NCBI GenBank assembly: GCA_963693635.1
Contig: CAVOBC010000026.1
Coordinates: forward strand, 1-22,901
Origin: CAVOBC01 sp963693635
GTDB taxonomy: Bacteria > Pseudomonadota > Gammaproteobacteria > Pseudomonadales > Azotimanducaceae
DNA length: 22,901 nucleotides
Reading direction: 5' to 3'
The first letter of the stretch is position 1; each line of letters begins with the position of its first letter. Below the pieces are notes generated by a model. The model was not told where the DNA came from, made no database searches, and saw only the letters and a list, made by a program, of their open reading frames with translations. Of this stretch, positions 1-6,939 are shown piece by piece. The translations under genes and the position numbers were made by a program.

Positions 1-56
1 CAGACGAGGTTGCAAACCTGCTCGGCTATCTTCTTTCGTTGCGGGGTGAATTATGA
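1..56 (+). CDS. C-terminal tail of a probable class I cytochrome c (5' end outside window)
   Basis: Reading from base 3, the frame gives DEVANLLGYLLSLRGEL and then TGA at 54-56. An acidic start followed by a helix of the form VANLLGYLLSL is typical of the last helix of small class I cytochromes c. The haem motif would lie upstream and cannot be seen. The stop overlaps the ATG of the PQQ dehydrogenase (ATGA), so the two genes are probably translationally coupled. A cytochrome c is the usual electron acceptor of this dehydrogenase type, and this context is much of the support. Only 17 residues are visible, so the family call is tentative. Confidence 0.55.
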   Translation, partial: DEVANLLGYLLSLRGEL

Positions 57-1711
57 AAAGGGTGAGCAGCTTCGCGCTGGTCGTTAGCTTCTGGTGTGTC
101 GCAGGGGCCGCCTATGGCGCCGGCTTTGAGCGGATGCTGAACGCGGCGGATGAGCCGGAGAACTGGCTGACGTTTAACGGCAATTACAACAGCCAGCGCC
201 ACAGCGGCTTGTCACAGTTGACGACCCGCAATGTCCATCGCCTGGAACTGAAGTGGCAGGTGCAGAACCAGGTGTTCGGTGCCTGGCAGTCGAGTCCTGT
301 CGTTGCGGATGGGATCATGTATGTGACCCAGCGGCCGAACGACGTGATGGCGCTGGACGCGAAAACCGGTCGCGTCTTCTGGGTGTATCAGCACACGCCC
401 GACCCCCGTGCGCAGGTCTGTTGCGGGGCCAATAACCGTGGCGTTGCCCTGCTCGATGACAAGGTCTTCACGGGTACGCTGGACGGGCGCCTCGTCGCAC
501 TGGATCGCGTCACCGGCAAGCCGGTGTGGAATGTCGAGGTCGGTGATGTCACTCAGGCTTACTCGATCACGATGGCGCCGCTTGTTGTGAAAGACAAGGT
601 GATTGTCGGCGTGGGTGGTGGCGAGTTCGGTATCCGTGGATATGTCGTTGCCTATGATGCCGACACGGGCAAGCAAGCATGGAAGTTTTATACGATTCCG
701 GGACCGGGCGAACCGGGGCACGACTCATGGGAGGGTGACGATTGGGAACACGGCGGTGCGCCCGTGTGGATCACCGGATCGTTTGATCCCGACCTCAATC
801 TGACTTACTGGGGTGTCGGCAATCCCGGTCCGGACTGGAACGCGGGGCAACGCCCAGGCGACAACCTGTACTCGGACTCTGTGATTGCGCTCGACGCGGA
901 TACCGGCGAGTTGAAGTGGCACTTTCAGTTCACACCTAACGACGCCTATGACTACGACGCCGTGCAGGTGCCCATTCTCGTGGACCGCAAGTGGCACGGC
1001 CAGGACCGCAAGTTGATGCTGTGGGCCAACCGTAACGGCTACTTCTACGTGTTGGATCGCGTGACCGGTCAGTTTCTGCTGGGCGAACCCTTCGTCAGGG
1101 TGAACTGGTCGAGTGGCCTCGATGACAACGGGCGACCAATCCCGACACCGCAACCAGCAGGCATGCCAACCTGGCCTGGCAATCAAGGCGGAACGAACTG
1201 GTATCCCCCGTCTTACAGTCCCCGCACGGGACTTTTTTACGTCGCCGCGTGGGAGGATTACGCCACAATCTATGCGCCACTTGAGCAAGAGCAGGAATAC
1301 GAAGCGGGCAGTTTGTTTCTTGGTGGCGGCTTTACGGTCGTGGCACCTGTCATTGGTGCCCCCACGATTGGCATCGGCCGCACAACGCCGATCAATAACT
1401 GGACCGATGCGGTCGGTCATGCCTCCCTCAAAGCCATCGATCCGGAAACCGGCAAACCCGCGTGGGTATATGATCAGTTTGATGTCAGCGACAGCGGCAT
1501 GCTCACCACCACAACCAACCTCCTGTTCACGGGGGGCCGTGAAGGCTATTTTCATGCAATTGATGCGCGTAACGGCAAGTTGCTGTGGAAGATTAGCCTG
1601 GGTGGCCAGATCGTGATGGCCCCGATTACCTGGGCGGTTGACGGCGTTCAGTATGTCACCGTCATCTCGGGTAATGCGATGGCCACGTTTGCCTTGAGGG
1701 GAAGGCGGTAG
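53..1711 (+). CDS. PQQ-dependent alcohol dehydrogenase (quinoprotein, no haem domain), probable lanthanide type
   Basis: A 552-residue periplasmic quinoprotein that would oxidise an alcohol and pass electrons to a cytochrome c. Residues 1-22 form a signal peptide ending near AYG|AGF. The rest is an eight-bladed propeller with repeated blade motifs such as ALDRVTGKPVW and ALDADTGELKW. Visible active-site features are the adjacent Cys123-Cys124 pair (vicinal disulfide in QVCCGANNRG), metal ligands Glu191 (GGGEFG) and Asn257 (NPGPDW), and Asp300-Tyr-Asp302 in NDAYDYDAV. In the methanol/ethanol dehydrogenase family the first Asp is catalytic. An Asp two residues later marks lanthanide enzymes such as XoxF, while calcium enzymes (MxaF) have Ala there. 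There is no C-terminal CxxCH, so this is not a quinohaemoprotein. The upstream partial gene is a likely cytochrome partner. The substrate cannot be told from sequence. Confidence 0.94.
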   Translation: MKRVSSFALVVSFWCVAGAAYGAGFERMLNAADEPENWLTFNGNYNSQRHSGLSQLTTRNVHRLELKWQVQNQVFGAWQSSPVVADGIMYVTQRPNDVMALDAKTGRVFWVYQHTPDPRAQVCCGANNRGVALLDDKVFTGTLDGRLVALDRVTGKPVWNVEVGDVTQAYSITMAPLVVKDKVIVGVGGGEFGIRGYVVAYDADTGKQAWKFYTIPGPGEPGHDSWEGDDWEHGGAPVWITGSFDPDLNLTYWGVGNPGPDWNAGQRPGDNLYSDSVIALDADTGELKWHFQFTPNDAYDYDAVQVPILVDRKWHGQDRKLMLWANRNGYFYVLDRVTGQFLLGEPFVRVNWSSGLDDNGRPIPTPQPAGMPTWPGNQGGTNWYPPSYSPRTGLFYVAAWEDYATIYAPLEQEQEYEAGSLFLGGGFTVVAPVIGAPTIGIGRTTPINNWTDAVGHASLKAIDPETGKPAWVYDQFDVSDSGMLTTTTNLLFTGGREGYFHAIDARNGKLLWKISLGGQIVMAPITWAVDGVQYVTVISGNAMATFALRGRR

Positions 1712-1784
1712 GGCCGAACCGTCGTCCCCTGCTGAGAATGGGCCGCGGCCAAGAACGACAGAACGTTAAGCGAGAGATCAGGTA

Positions 1785-2219
1785 ATGCCCCGAACTCGCG
1801 GCCACCCGCACATCGACATGATTCAGCGTTACTACGTCGGCTGCAACACGGCGGACTTCGATCTCATGGTGAGTACCTTCACGCCTGATGTGGTGCACTA
1901 CTTCGTCGACCACGGTGCGGTCACGGGTGCCGAGGGCCTCGCCAATTACTGGTGCAAGGTGGGTCCGCGCACCCAGGCCGACTGGCAACTTGATCATGCG
2001 ATCGTCCAGATAGATGAGGTGGTCATCGAGTGGAGTATGCGCTGGGTACCGGCCCCGACCGGTGTCGCCGAGATTCTGCGGGGCGCGGAGTGGTACGAGT
2101 TTGAAGATGGCCGCATTCGCGAGATCCGCTCGTATCACAACAACCACTTCCTGCAGAACCCGGCAAACCGGGAACTGTGGGATTTCGATTACGCGGGACG
2201 CGGTTACCGAACGACGTAA
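1785..2219 (+). CDS. SnoaL/NTF2-like fold protein
   Basis: A 144-residue soluble protein with the cone-shaped NTF2-like pattern. An N-terminal helix (IQRYYVGCNTADFDLMVSTF) is followed by TPDVVHYF, a central GLANYW helix, and beta strands ending in GAEWYEFEDGRIREIRSYH. The last segment is the hallmark 'wYeF.dGrI.eir.Yh' of SnoaL-like proteins, which act as small isomerases, cyclases, hydratases or ligand binders. The function is not assignable. It lies 73 nt after the PQQ dehydrogenase and 47 nt before the Gfo/Idh gene on the same strand, so co-transcription is plausible. The first ATG (1785) has only a weak GAGAG-type ribosome site; the ATG at 1818 (MIQRYY) is a possible alternative start that still keeps the domain. 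Confidence 0.83.
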   Translation: MPRTRGHPHIDMIQRYYVGCNTADFDLMVSTFTPDVVHYFVDHGAVTGAEGLANYWCKVGPRTQADWQLDHAIVQIDEVVIEWSMRWVPAPTGVAEILRGAEWYEFEDGRIREIRSYHNNHFLQNPANRELWDFDYAGRGYRTT

Positions 2220-2266
2220 TCAGCCTCGTTCAATTTAGTTTCGTGAACTGAATCTGGAGAATACCG

Positions 2267-3292
2267 ATGGCAATCAGAGTGGGCCTCATTGGTGCCGGTG
2301 GAAACACCCGTGCCCGACACATCCCTGGCTTTCAAGCGATCGATGACGTCGAATTGGTCGCGGTCTGTAACCGCAGTCGCGAGTCAGGCCAGCGGGTCGC
2401 CGACGAGTTTGGCATCGACCGCGTGTTCGATGACTGGCAGGCGCTGGTCGCAGATGATGGTGTCGATGCCATCTGCGTTGGCACGTGGCCCTACATGCAC
2501 CATCCCATAACGCTTGCCGCGCTCGCTGCGGACAAGCATTTGCTGACCGAAGCGCGGCTCGCAATGGACCTCGGGCAAGCACGGGAGTTGCTGGCGGCGA
2601 GCGAAGCGTCGGATCGCGTTGCGATGGTGGTGCCCGCGCCCTTCTTTCTGAAGTATGAGCCGACCGTCCTCGCGATGATTGATGCCGGCGAATTTGGTGA
2701 GTTGCGCGAGATCCATGTGCGCGGCATGGGCGGCGGCCACGCGCCCGATGCGCCCATTGCCTGGCGTGGCCGGCGAGCACTGTCGGGCAACAACATCATG
2801 TCGTTGGGCATCCTGAATGAGACCGTGCGGCGCTATGCCGGCCACGAATCGTCAGTGATGGCACACGGCAAGATATACACGACCAGGCGCGTGGACCCTG
2901 AGACTGGCGCGATGGCGGAGGTAGACGTGCCCGAGAGCCTCGGTATTGTCGCAGAGCACGAATCGGGGGCAACGGCCGTCTATCATCTGAGTACCGTCGC
3001 ACACCTCGGCGCTGGCGGCGCGATCGAGATCTACGGCACGAAAGCGTCACTCCGCTACGAGGGCAGCGAGGCGTTCATCGCCCGCAGTGACGAGTCCGCA
3101 TGGCGTCCGGTTGAGGTCGCCCCTGGGATGGAAGGTGGTTGGCGGGTCGAGGAAGAATTCATAGCGGCGATCCGCGATGGTGCGCCGATCACGCACACGA
3201 CGTTTGCTGACGCCGTGCGCTATATGGAGTTCACCGAGGCCGTGCGGCTGAGCCTGACCGAAGAGCGCAAGGTTCACCTGCCGCTCGGGTAA
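2267..3292 (+). CDS. Gfo/Idh/MocA family oxidoreductase lacking the EKP lysine
   Basis: A 341-residue protein with an N-terminal Rossmann domain starting RVGLIGAGGNTRARHIPGF (dinucleotide-binding GxGG), then VELVAVCNRS and DAICVGTWPYMHHP. The C-terminal alpha/beta domain shows AIEIYGTKASLRYEG and ends with VRLSLTEERKVHLPLG, both usual for the family. Members reduce or oxidise sugars, cyclitols and related alcohols with NAD(P). The usual 'cEKP' motif, whose Lys helps catalysis, is replaced by Glu95-Ala96-Arg97 (LTEARLAMD), so activity may be altered. GGAG lies about 8 nt before the ATG. It sits downstream of the SnoaL-like gene and converges with the broken VOC gene. Substrate unknown. Confidence 0.92.
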   Translation: MAIRVGLIGAGGNTRARHIPGFQAIDDVELVAVCNRSRESGQRVADEFGIDRVFDDWQALVADDGVDAICVGTWPYMHHPITLAALAADKHLLTEARLAMDLGQARELLAASEASDRVAMVVPAPFFLKYEPTVLAMIDAGEFGELREIHVRGMGGGHAPDAPIAWRGRRALSGNNIMSLGILNETVRRYAGHESSVMAHGKIYTTRRVDPETGAMAEVDVPESLGIVAEHESGATAVYHLSTVAHLGAGGAIEIYGTKASLRYEGSEAFIARSDESAWRPVEVAPGMEGGWRVEEEFIAAIRDGAPITHTTFADAVRYMEFTEAVRLSLTEERKVHLPLG

Positions 3293-3306
3293 CAGTTCGC
3301 CGCGTC

Positions 3307-3342
3307 CTGACCCGAGGTCAGCGTTCAGCGCCTGAGGTCAGG
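3307..3342. terminator. Pair of hairpins between convergent genes (possible bidirectional terminator)
   Basis: CTGACC-CGA-GGTCAG (3307-3321) is a perfect 6-bp stem. It is followed by CCTGA-GG-TCAGG (3331-3342), which lies inside the last codons of the minus-strand VOC gene. They sit between the Gfo/Idh stop (3292) and the VOC stop (3325). Neither has a T-run, so a terminator role is only suggested by position. Confidence 0.35.
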
Positions 3343-3728
3343 CAACCGGGTTTCCTCTGGCGCGTCGGTCGGGCTCTCGAAGTCCAGTCGATGGCCATCA
3401 GGGTTGGTTACCGACGTCACCCAAAGATTGTTGCCGACAAACGGCTCCTCGGGCTGAACGCCCTGCGCCACGAATTGGTGGTAAAGCGCAACCGCATCGT
3501 CGCAGAAGATGCAGAACACAACCCCTCCTCCTTTGCCGGGACTCGTCTCCTGGGGACGGTCGGGCTGGACCATGATGGCGACGGTGTTGAGTCGCAGCAT
3601 GCACCAACGCAGGACTCCGTCGGGGCACCATGAGTTTTCCATCACGAATCCCAGGCCGCCCATGTAAAACGCGGTCTGGCGTCCATGTCCCTGACCTGCA
3701 GCAGTGGAACCATCTCGTTAGCACTCAT
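3325..3728 (-). pseudogene. VOC (glyoxalase/bleomycin-resistance fold) protein, single-base frameshift
   Basis: The minus strand carries a good start at 3728 (MSANEMVPLLQVRDMDA) with an AGGAGG site. That frame stops after about 28 codons. The neighbouring frame continues the same domain as QTAFYMGGLGFVMENSW and runs to the stop at 3325 (ending ETRLPDLRR). The two parts join exactly if one C is restored near 3678-3680 (GCCAG to GCCCAG), giving a normal-length VOC protein of about 134 residues. The core shows LRLNTVAIMV, GGVVFCIFCDD and VTNPDGHRLDFESP, as expected for VOC dioxygenase, isomerase or resistance folds. It could be a genuine young pseudogene or a base-calling error. If intact it would be a cytoplasmic metal-binding enzyme or binding protein of unknown substrate. 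Confidence 0.8.
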
Positions 3729-3732
3729 GCGA

Positions 3733-3738
3733 CCTCCT
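3733..3738 (-). promoter_or_regulatory. Ribosome binding site fixing the VOC start at 3728
   Basis: AGGAGG on the minus strand lies 4 nt before the ATG at 3726-3728. It supports starting at MSANEM rather than at the internal ATG of the second frame, and so shows that the gene is frameshifted. Confidence 0.7.
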
Positions 3739-3761
3739 GTCGTAGCGGGTGCTTGTGGACT

Positions 3762-3783
3762 ACATCATCGGCCACATCATCGG
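3762..3783 (+). repeat. Direct repeat ACATCATCGG x2 in a divergent promoter region
   Basis: ACATCATCGG occurs at 3762-3771 and 3774-3783 (12-bp period). It lies in the 162-nt gap between the divergent VOC and CoA-transferase genes. Two GTCACGT motifs follow at about 3784 and 3801. The spacing is near one helical turn, so these could be half-sites for a regulator. That is inference from position only. Confidence 0.3.
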
Positions 3784-3890
3784 TCACGTGGCGACTCGCT
3801 GTCACGTTTCGCGGTGATGGTTGCAGCCCACGGGTAAACAGCCAACAATCCGGGCGAAAACAAATTCATGCAAATGTGGTGGGGAGACCG

Positions 3891-6167
3891 ATGTCTAACA
3901 GTCGCGATGAATCGCTGAACGGACTGAGTGTTCTTGCGCTCGGCAACGCGGTGCCGACGCGCATCGCTGCGTGCTGGCTCGCTGAGTCGGGCGCGTGCGT
4001 GTCGCATTGGCGCGGCGATTGGCCAACGCCACCGACCGGTTCCGGAGAGGCTCGATTCGATCGCCAGACGCTGAGTCGTTGCGCGCCTGCGGATTTCAAT
4101 AGCGATGCCCCATACGACGTGATTGTCACAGACACGGCGTCGCAATCGAGGGACTCTGGCAAGGTCCCTGCAGCCTTGCGAGCGGGCGCGGTCACGGTCG
4201 AGGTCACGTCTCCGTTACCGGTGCCAGCGACGTTTGACGAGGCGCTGATCCACGACATGATCCTGTGGTCGCGTTCGGGCCTTGGCTACTTGACGAGGGA
4301 GATCGACGCAGACTTTCAACTCGGCGGGCCGTGCCTGCCATGCAACCGGCAGGCCAGTATCCTCGCCGGGATCGCGGCGGCGACTGCGGGCGTCGCGATC
4401 AGCCTCGATGAGTCGGGTGCCGCAAAGCGACACATAGCGGTCGATCAACTTGAACTGCTCGCACTCATGCCGATGCAGCCGGTCGCATTTGCACAGCTTG
4501 ACGGGCGCATCGTGGGCAAGCCATCAGCGCACCCCGCGCCACGTATGCCGGGCGGGACGGTCGCGACCGCCAATGGGATGGCCTTCGTGGCACCGGTCGA
4601 ACCCGCGCACTGGGCAACGCTGCTTCGACTGATCGGAGGCCTCGATTCAGCAGCAGATCAGGTGGCCGACAACCCGGCAATTTTGCGAGAGGAAGTGGGT
4701 GTCATCGACGCGGCGATTCGGGCCTGGGCGAGACGCCTGACGTCCGAGGAACTCGCAGATCAGTGTCAGGCGGAGCACATTCCGGTTGCCCCAGTGTACC
4801 GGCCGGACCAGATGGTGACCGACGCGCACCTGCGCGCCCGGGCGTTTTTCCACGTGGACGGCGCAAGGCTTAATCCGCCCTGGCTCGCTTCGGTCGGCGC
4901 AAAGGCAGCGGTGCCTGAACGTGCGCCGGGCGCAGACATCCGACCTCCACCGTCGCCGAACGCGCGACGCCCGCTTGCCGGTCTGCGGGTGCTCGACCTG
5001 TCCTGGGCTTGGGCAGGACCGTTTGCCGCATCCATGCTCTCGGATCTGGGTGCGGAGGTGATTAACGTGGAGTGGCATCCCCGCGCGAGCAACTTGCGTC
5101 GCAATCCGCCCTTTGCCGGGCGCGACGCGACATCGAACAACACGGCTGCGTGGTGGAGCGCAAATCAACGCGGCAAGTTCTCCATTGGCGTTGACCTCAA
5201 GTCGGATGCAGGCAAGCAGATCGTCGCGGAGCTGGCGGCCGTGTCAGACGTGGTGGTCGAGAATTTCTCGCCTGGAACCGTTGATCGGCTGGGCGTCGGC
5301 TACGACGAACTGGTCAAGGCCAATCCCAGGCTCGTCTACGTGTCGCTGTCTGCGTTCGGCCAATCCGGGCCGCGGTCGCATTACATTGGTTATGGCACGC
5401 AGGTCTATGCAGCAGCCGGCGCGGGCTATGCCACGAGTCAGGACGGCGTCGCCTTCTCCCAGATGTTCATCCCCTACCCCGATCCCGTGTCTGGATTGGG
5501 CGGCGCATATGCGATGGCTGCGTATGTGCGCAATGCACGTCAGTCGGGTCGGCCTGCGAAGGTTGACGTTTCAGAACTGGAGGTGGTCGCGGCCGTAGTG
5601 CTTGAGCCGCTCCTGTCTGCGCTTGCCGACTTGTCTGAGCTTCCCGCCGTGTCTGCAGGTACCCCCGTGTCTGCAGGTGCAGGAGACCGCGGCGATGATC
5701 GCGCCCACGGGGCGGGCCAGTCAGTGCGGTACCGTGTGGTTACGACCCGAGACGAGTGCTTCGTGGTGCTCATCGCGCGTGAGGACAGAGAATGGCAGGC
5801 GTTTGCAGAGGTCTTGGGCGGCAGCGTCGATGGCATTGATGAAGCCGCGGCTGGTGTCGACGCAGATGCGCTGCTCGCCAACGTAGGCGATCGTGGACTC
5901 AACGCCTCGCTCATCGCCGACAGCAGCGATGTCCTGGCTGATCCGTGGCTCACGTCGCGCGGATTCTGGACCCCGGATCTCTCGCCCGAGGTCGCGCCCA
6001 GCGGCGCACTGATCGGCGGTTCAGTCTGGCACGTCGATGGCGAAAGGATGGCAATCTGGCGCGGCGCACCCCGATTGTTTGGCGACACGGGGCGGGTGCT
6101 TGGCGATCTGCTCGGGTATGACGAGGCTGCGATCGCGGCTTTGCTGGAGAGTGGCTCAGTTGCCTGA
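3891..6167 (+). CDS. Two-domain family III CoA-transferase (CaiB/BaiF), N-terminal half lacking the catalytic Asp
   Basis: A 758-residue fusion of two CaiB/BaiF modules. The first (about 1-350) begins LNGLSVLALGNAVPTRIA and ends with the family's small domain (EHIPVAPVYRPDQMVTD, then LRARAFF). The second (about 359-758) begins RPLAGLRVLDLSWAWAGPFA and contains GKFSIGVDLKSD, VVENFSPGTVDRLG and VYVSLSAFGQSGP. Family III enzymes move CoA between carboxylic acids through an aspartyl-CoA anhydride. The expected Asp is present in the second module (Asp531, YPDPVSGLGGAYA), but the first has NRQASILAG there. The start at 3891 is chosen for its GGGGAG site and because homology begins there; the frame is open further upstream without family similarity. 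A small PAVSAG/TPVSAG repeat (5647-5678) lies in a loop. Substrate unknown. Confidence 0.9.
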   Translation: MSNSRDESLNGLSVLALGNAVPTRIAACWLAESGACVSHWRGDWPTPPTGSGEARFDRQTLSRCAPADFNSDAPYDVIVTDTASQSRDSGKVPAALRAGAVTVEVTSPLPVPATFDEALIHDMILWSRSGLGYLTREIDADFQLGGPCLPCNRQASILAGIAAATAGVAISLDESGAAKRHIAVDQLELLALMPMQPVAFAQLDGRIVGKPSAHPAPRMPGGTVATANGMAFVAPVEPAHWATLLRLIGGLDSAADQVADNPAILREEVGVIDAAIRAWARRLTSEELADQCQAEHIPVAPVYRPDQMVTDAHLRARAFFHVDGARLNPPWLASVGAKAAVPERAPGADIRPPPSPNARRPLAGLRVLDLSWAWAGPFAASMLSDLGAEVINVEWHPRASNLRRNPPFAGRDATSNNTAAWWSANQRGKFSIGVDLKSDAGKQIVAELAAVSDVVVENFSPGTVDRLGVGYDELVKANPRLVYVSLSAFGQSGPRSHYIGYGTQVYAAAGAGYATSQDGVAFSQMFIPYPDPVSGLGGAYAMAAYVRNARQSGRPAKVDVSELEVVAAVVLEPLLSALADLSELPAVSAGTPVSAGAGDRGDDRAHGAGQSVRYRVVTTRDECFVVLIAREDREWQAFAEVLGGSVDGIDEAAAGVDADALLANVGDRGLNASLIADSSDVLADPWLTSRGFWTPDLSPEVAPSGALIGGSVWHVDGERMAIWRGAPRLFGDTGRVLGDLLGYDEAAIAALLESGSVA

Positions 6168-6237
6168 CCGGTCGTTGGCTAAGCCAGCGCCCCGTAGGTC
6201 AGGTCCTGGAAGCGCTCGATCAGTCTTGCAGAAAATG

Positions 6238-6257
6238 GCGGTGCATCACTGCACCGC
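6238..6257 (+). terminator. Hairpin downstream of the CoA-transferase gene
   Basis: GCGGTGCA-TCAC-TGCACCGC is a perfect 8-bp stem with a 4-nt loop, 70 nt after the CoA-transferase stop. No T-run follows, so an intrinsic terminator is not proven. It could equally be an mRNA 3'-end stabiliser. Confidence 0.35.
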
Positions 6258-6348
6258 ACTCGACTCTAGCAGCATCTCACGGTGCCGGATTGCCGCGCTG
6301 TCGCGCAGGGAACACCGAAGCATATTGCTTTAGTTCCAAGAAAGGGTG

Positions 6349-6378
6349 CTGAAAAAGTGCTTTCCTGCACTTTTTCAG
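6349..6378. repeat. 12-bp-stem hairpin element, copy A
   Basis: Arms CTGAAAAAGTGC (6349-6360) and GCACTTTTTCAG (6367-6378) pair perfectly around the loop TTTCCT. A second element at 22368-22397 has the same stem length, the same loop length with 5 of 6 loop bases identical, and three stem differences that all keep pairing. This copy lies just beyond the 3' end of the SelA-like pseudogene on the minus strand. The shared architecture suggests a dispersed hairpin family, possibly an intergenic processing or termination element. Confidence 0.8.
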
Positions 6379-6382
6379 AGTC

Positions 6383-6398
6383 GCGGGCCTCAGCCCGC
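6383..6398. other. GC-rich hairpin next to copy A
   Basis: GCGGGC-CTCA-GCCCGC forms a 6-bp stem with a 4-nt loop, 4 nt from copy A. Flanking GTCGCG/CGCGAC can add an outer arm across 6380-6404 with a 4-nt bulge. With copy A this makes a compact two-hairpin module ending 4 nt before the pseudogene stop (6409). Confidence 0.55.
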
Positions 6399-6408
6399 TC
6401 GCGACAAA

Positions 6409-6928
6409 TCAACGGCTTAACAATAGCGATTTGCGGCCGATACTATCCCAATCACAGGTCACGGCGGCGGCGACATCTCCGTCCAGAGCGGCGGTGAGGC
6501 CCCAAGGGCGAGAGCCAATCTCTACGACCTGACAGCCCGCGACTTGCACGCAAATGTCTTCATCGCAGCGTCCCGCCTTCTGGATGATCACCTTTGACTT
6601 CATGCCCCGCGTGTTGGGCAACTGTGCGCACCTCGCCGCATGGGTGCCGGTCATGCACGTAGCGACTGCGAGCGCGACACCGGACGCCGCGCCGCAGCTA
6701 TGAATGCGGCTTCGTTCCTGGTGAGGGCAGCGAGTTCAGCGCCCAGCCTCGCTTGCAGGTCAGGTATCTCCACGCTGTATTGAGCGGCTTGCCGAATGGC
6801 ATCGGCGACCTGCGGTTACATGATAGCGCCCCAAAACGGGTGTGAGTGGCGTGGGCGTTGATGAACGGGCGAGCGCCGATGTCGTCGTAGATAGTCACCG
6901 TCCGGTCACCGGTCCTGTGCCCTGCCAA
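6409..6928 (-). pseudogene. SelA-like (selenium transferase-related, PLP-fold) gene remnant with two frameshifts and a stop
   Basis: Three minus-strand frames read in turn give one continuous family pattern. First comes TIYDDIGARPFINAHATHTRFG (from 6928), matching the 'iY..lGvrpvINa.Gt.TrlGG' start of SelA-like PLP proteins. Then PQVADAIRQAAQYSVEIPDL and LQARLGAELAALTRNEAAFI. Then SCGAASGVALAVATCMTGT and on through LPNTRGMKSKVIIQKAGR. The frame changes in a G run at 6829-6832 and again near 6696-6702; an in-frame TAA sits at 6816-6818. The remnant stops at 6409 after roughly 170 residues of a family usually near 380, so the PLP-lysine half is missing. It follows the GMC pair on the same strand and was probably its operon partner. 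The family call is by pattern recognition only. Confidence 0.7.
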
Positions 6929-6939
6929 CCTTCGTCCAA

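Noticed and set aside
725..1555. 276-codon minus-strand frame inside the PQQ dehydrogenase gene
   Set aside because: A shadow of the conserved plus-strand gene; no domain pattern.
3630..3890. N-terminal extension of the CoA-transferase (87 extra residues)
   Set aside because: The extension has no family similarity and runs over the divergent VOC start and the promoter region. The ATG at 3891 has a GGGGAG site, and homology starts there.
6409..6654. 81-codon minus-strand frame as an independent small gene
   Set aside because: Its sequence continues the SelA-like pattern from the two upstream frames; it is the last piece of a pseudogene.
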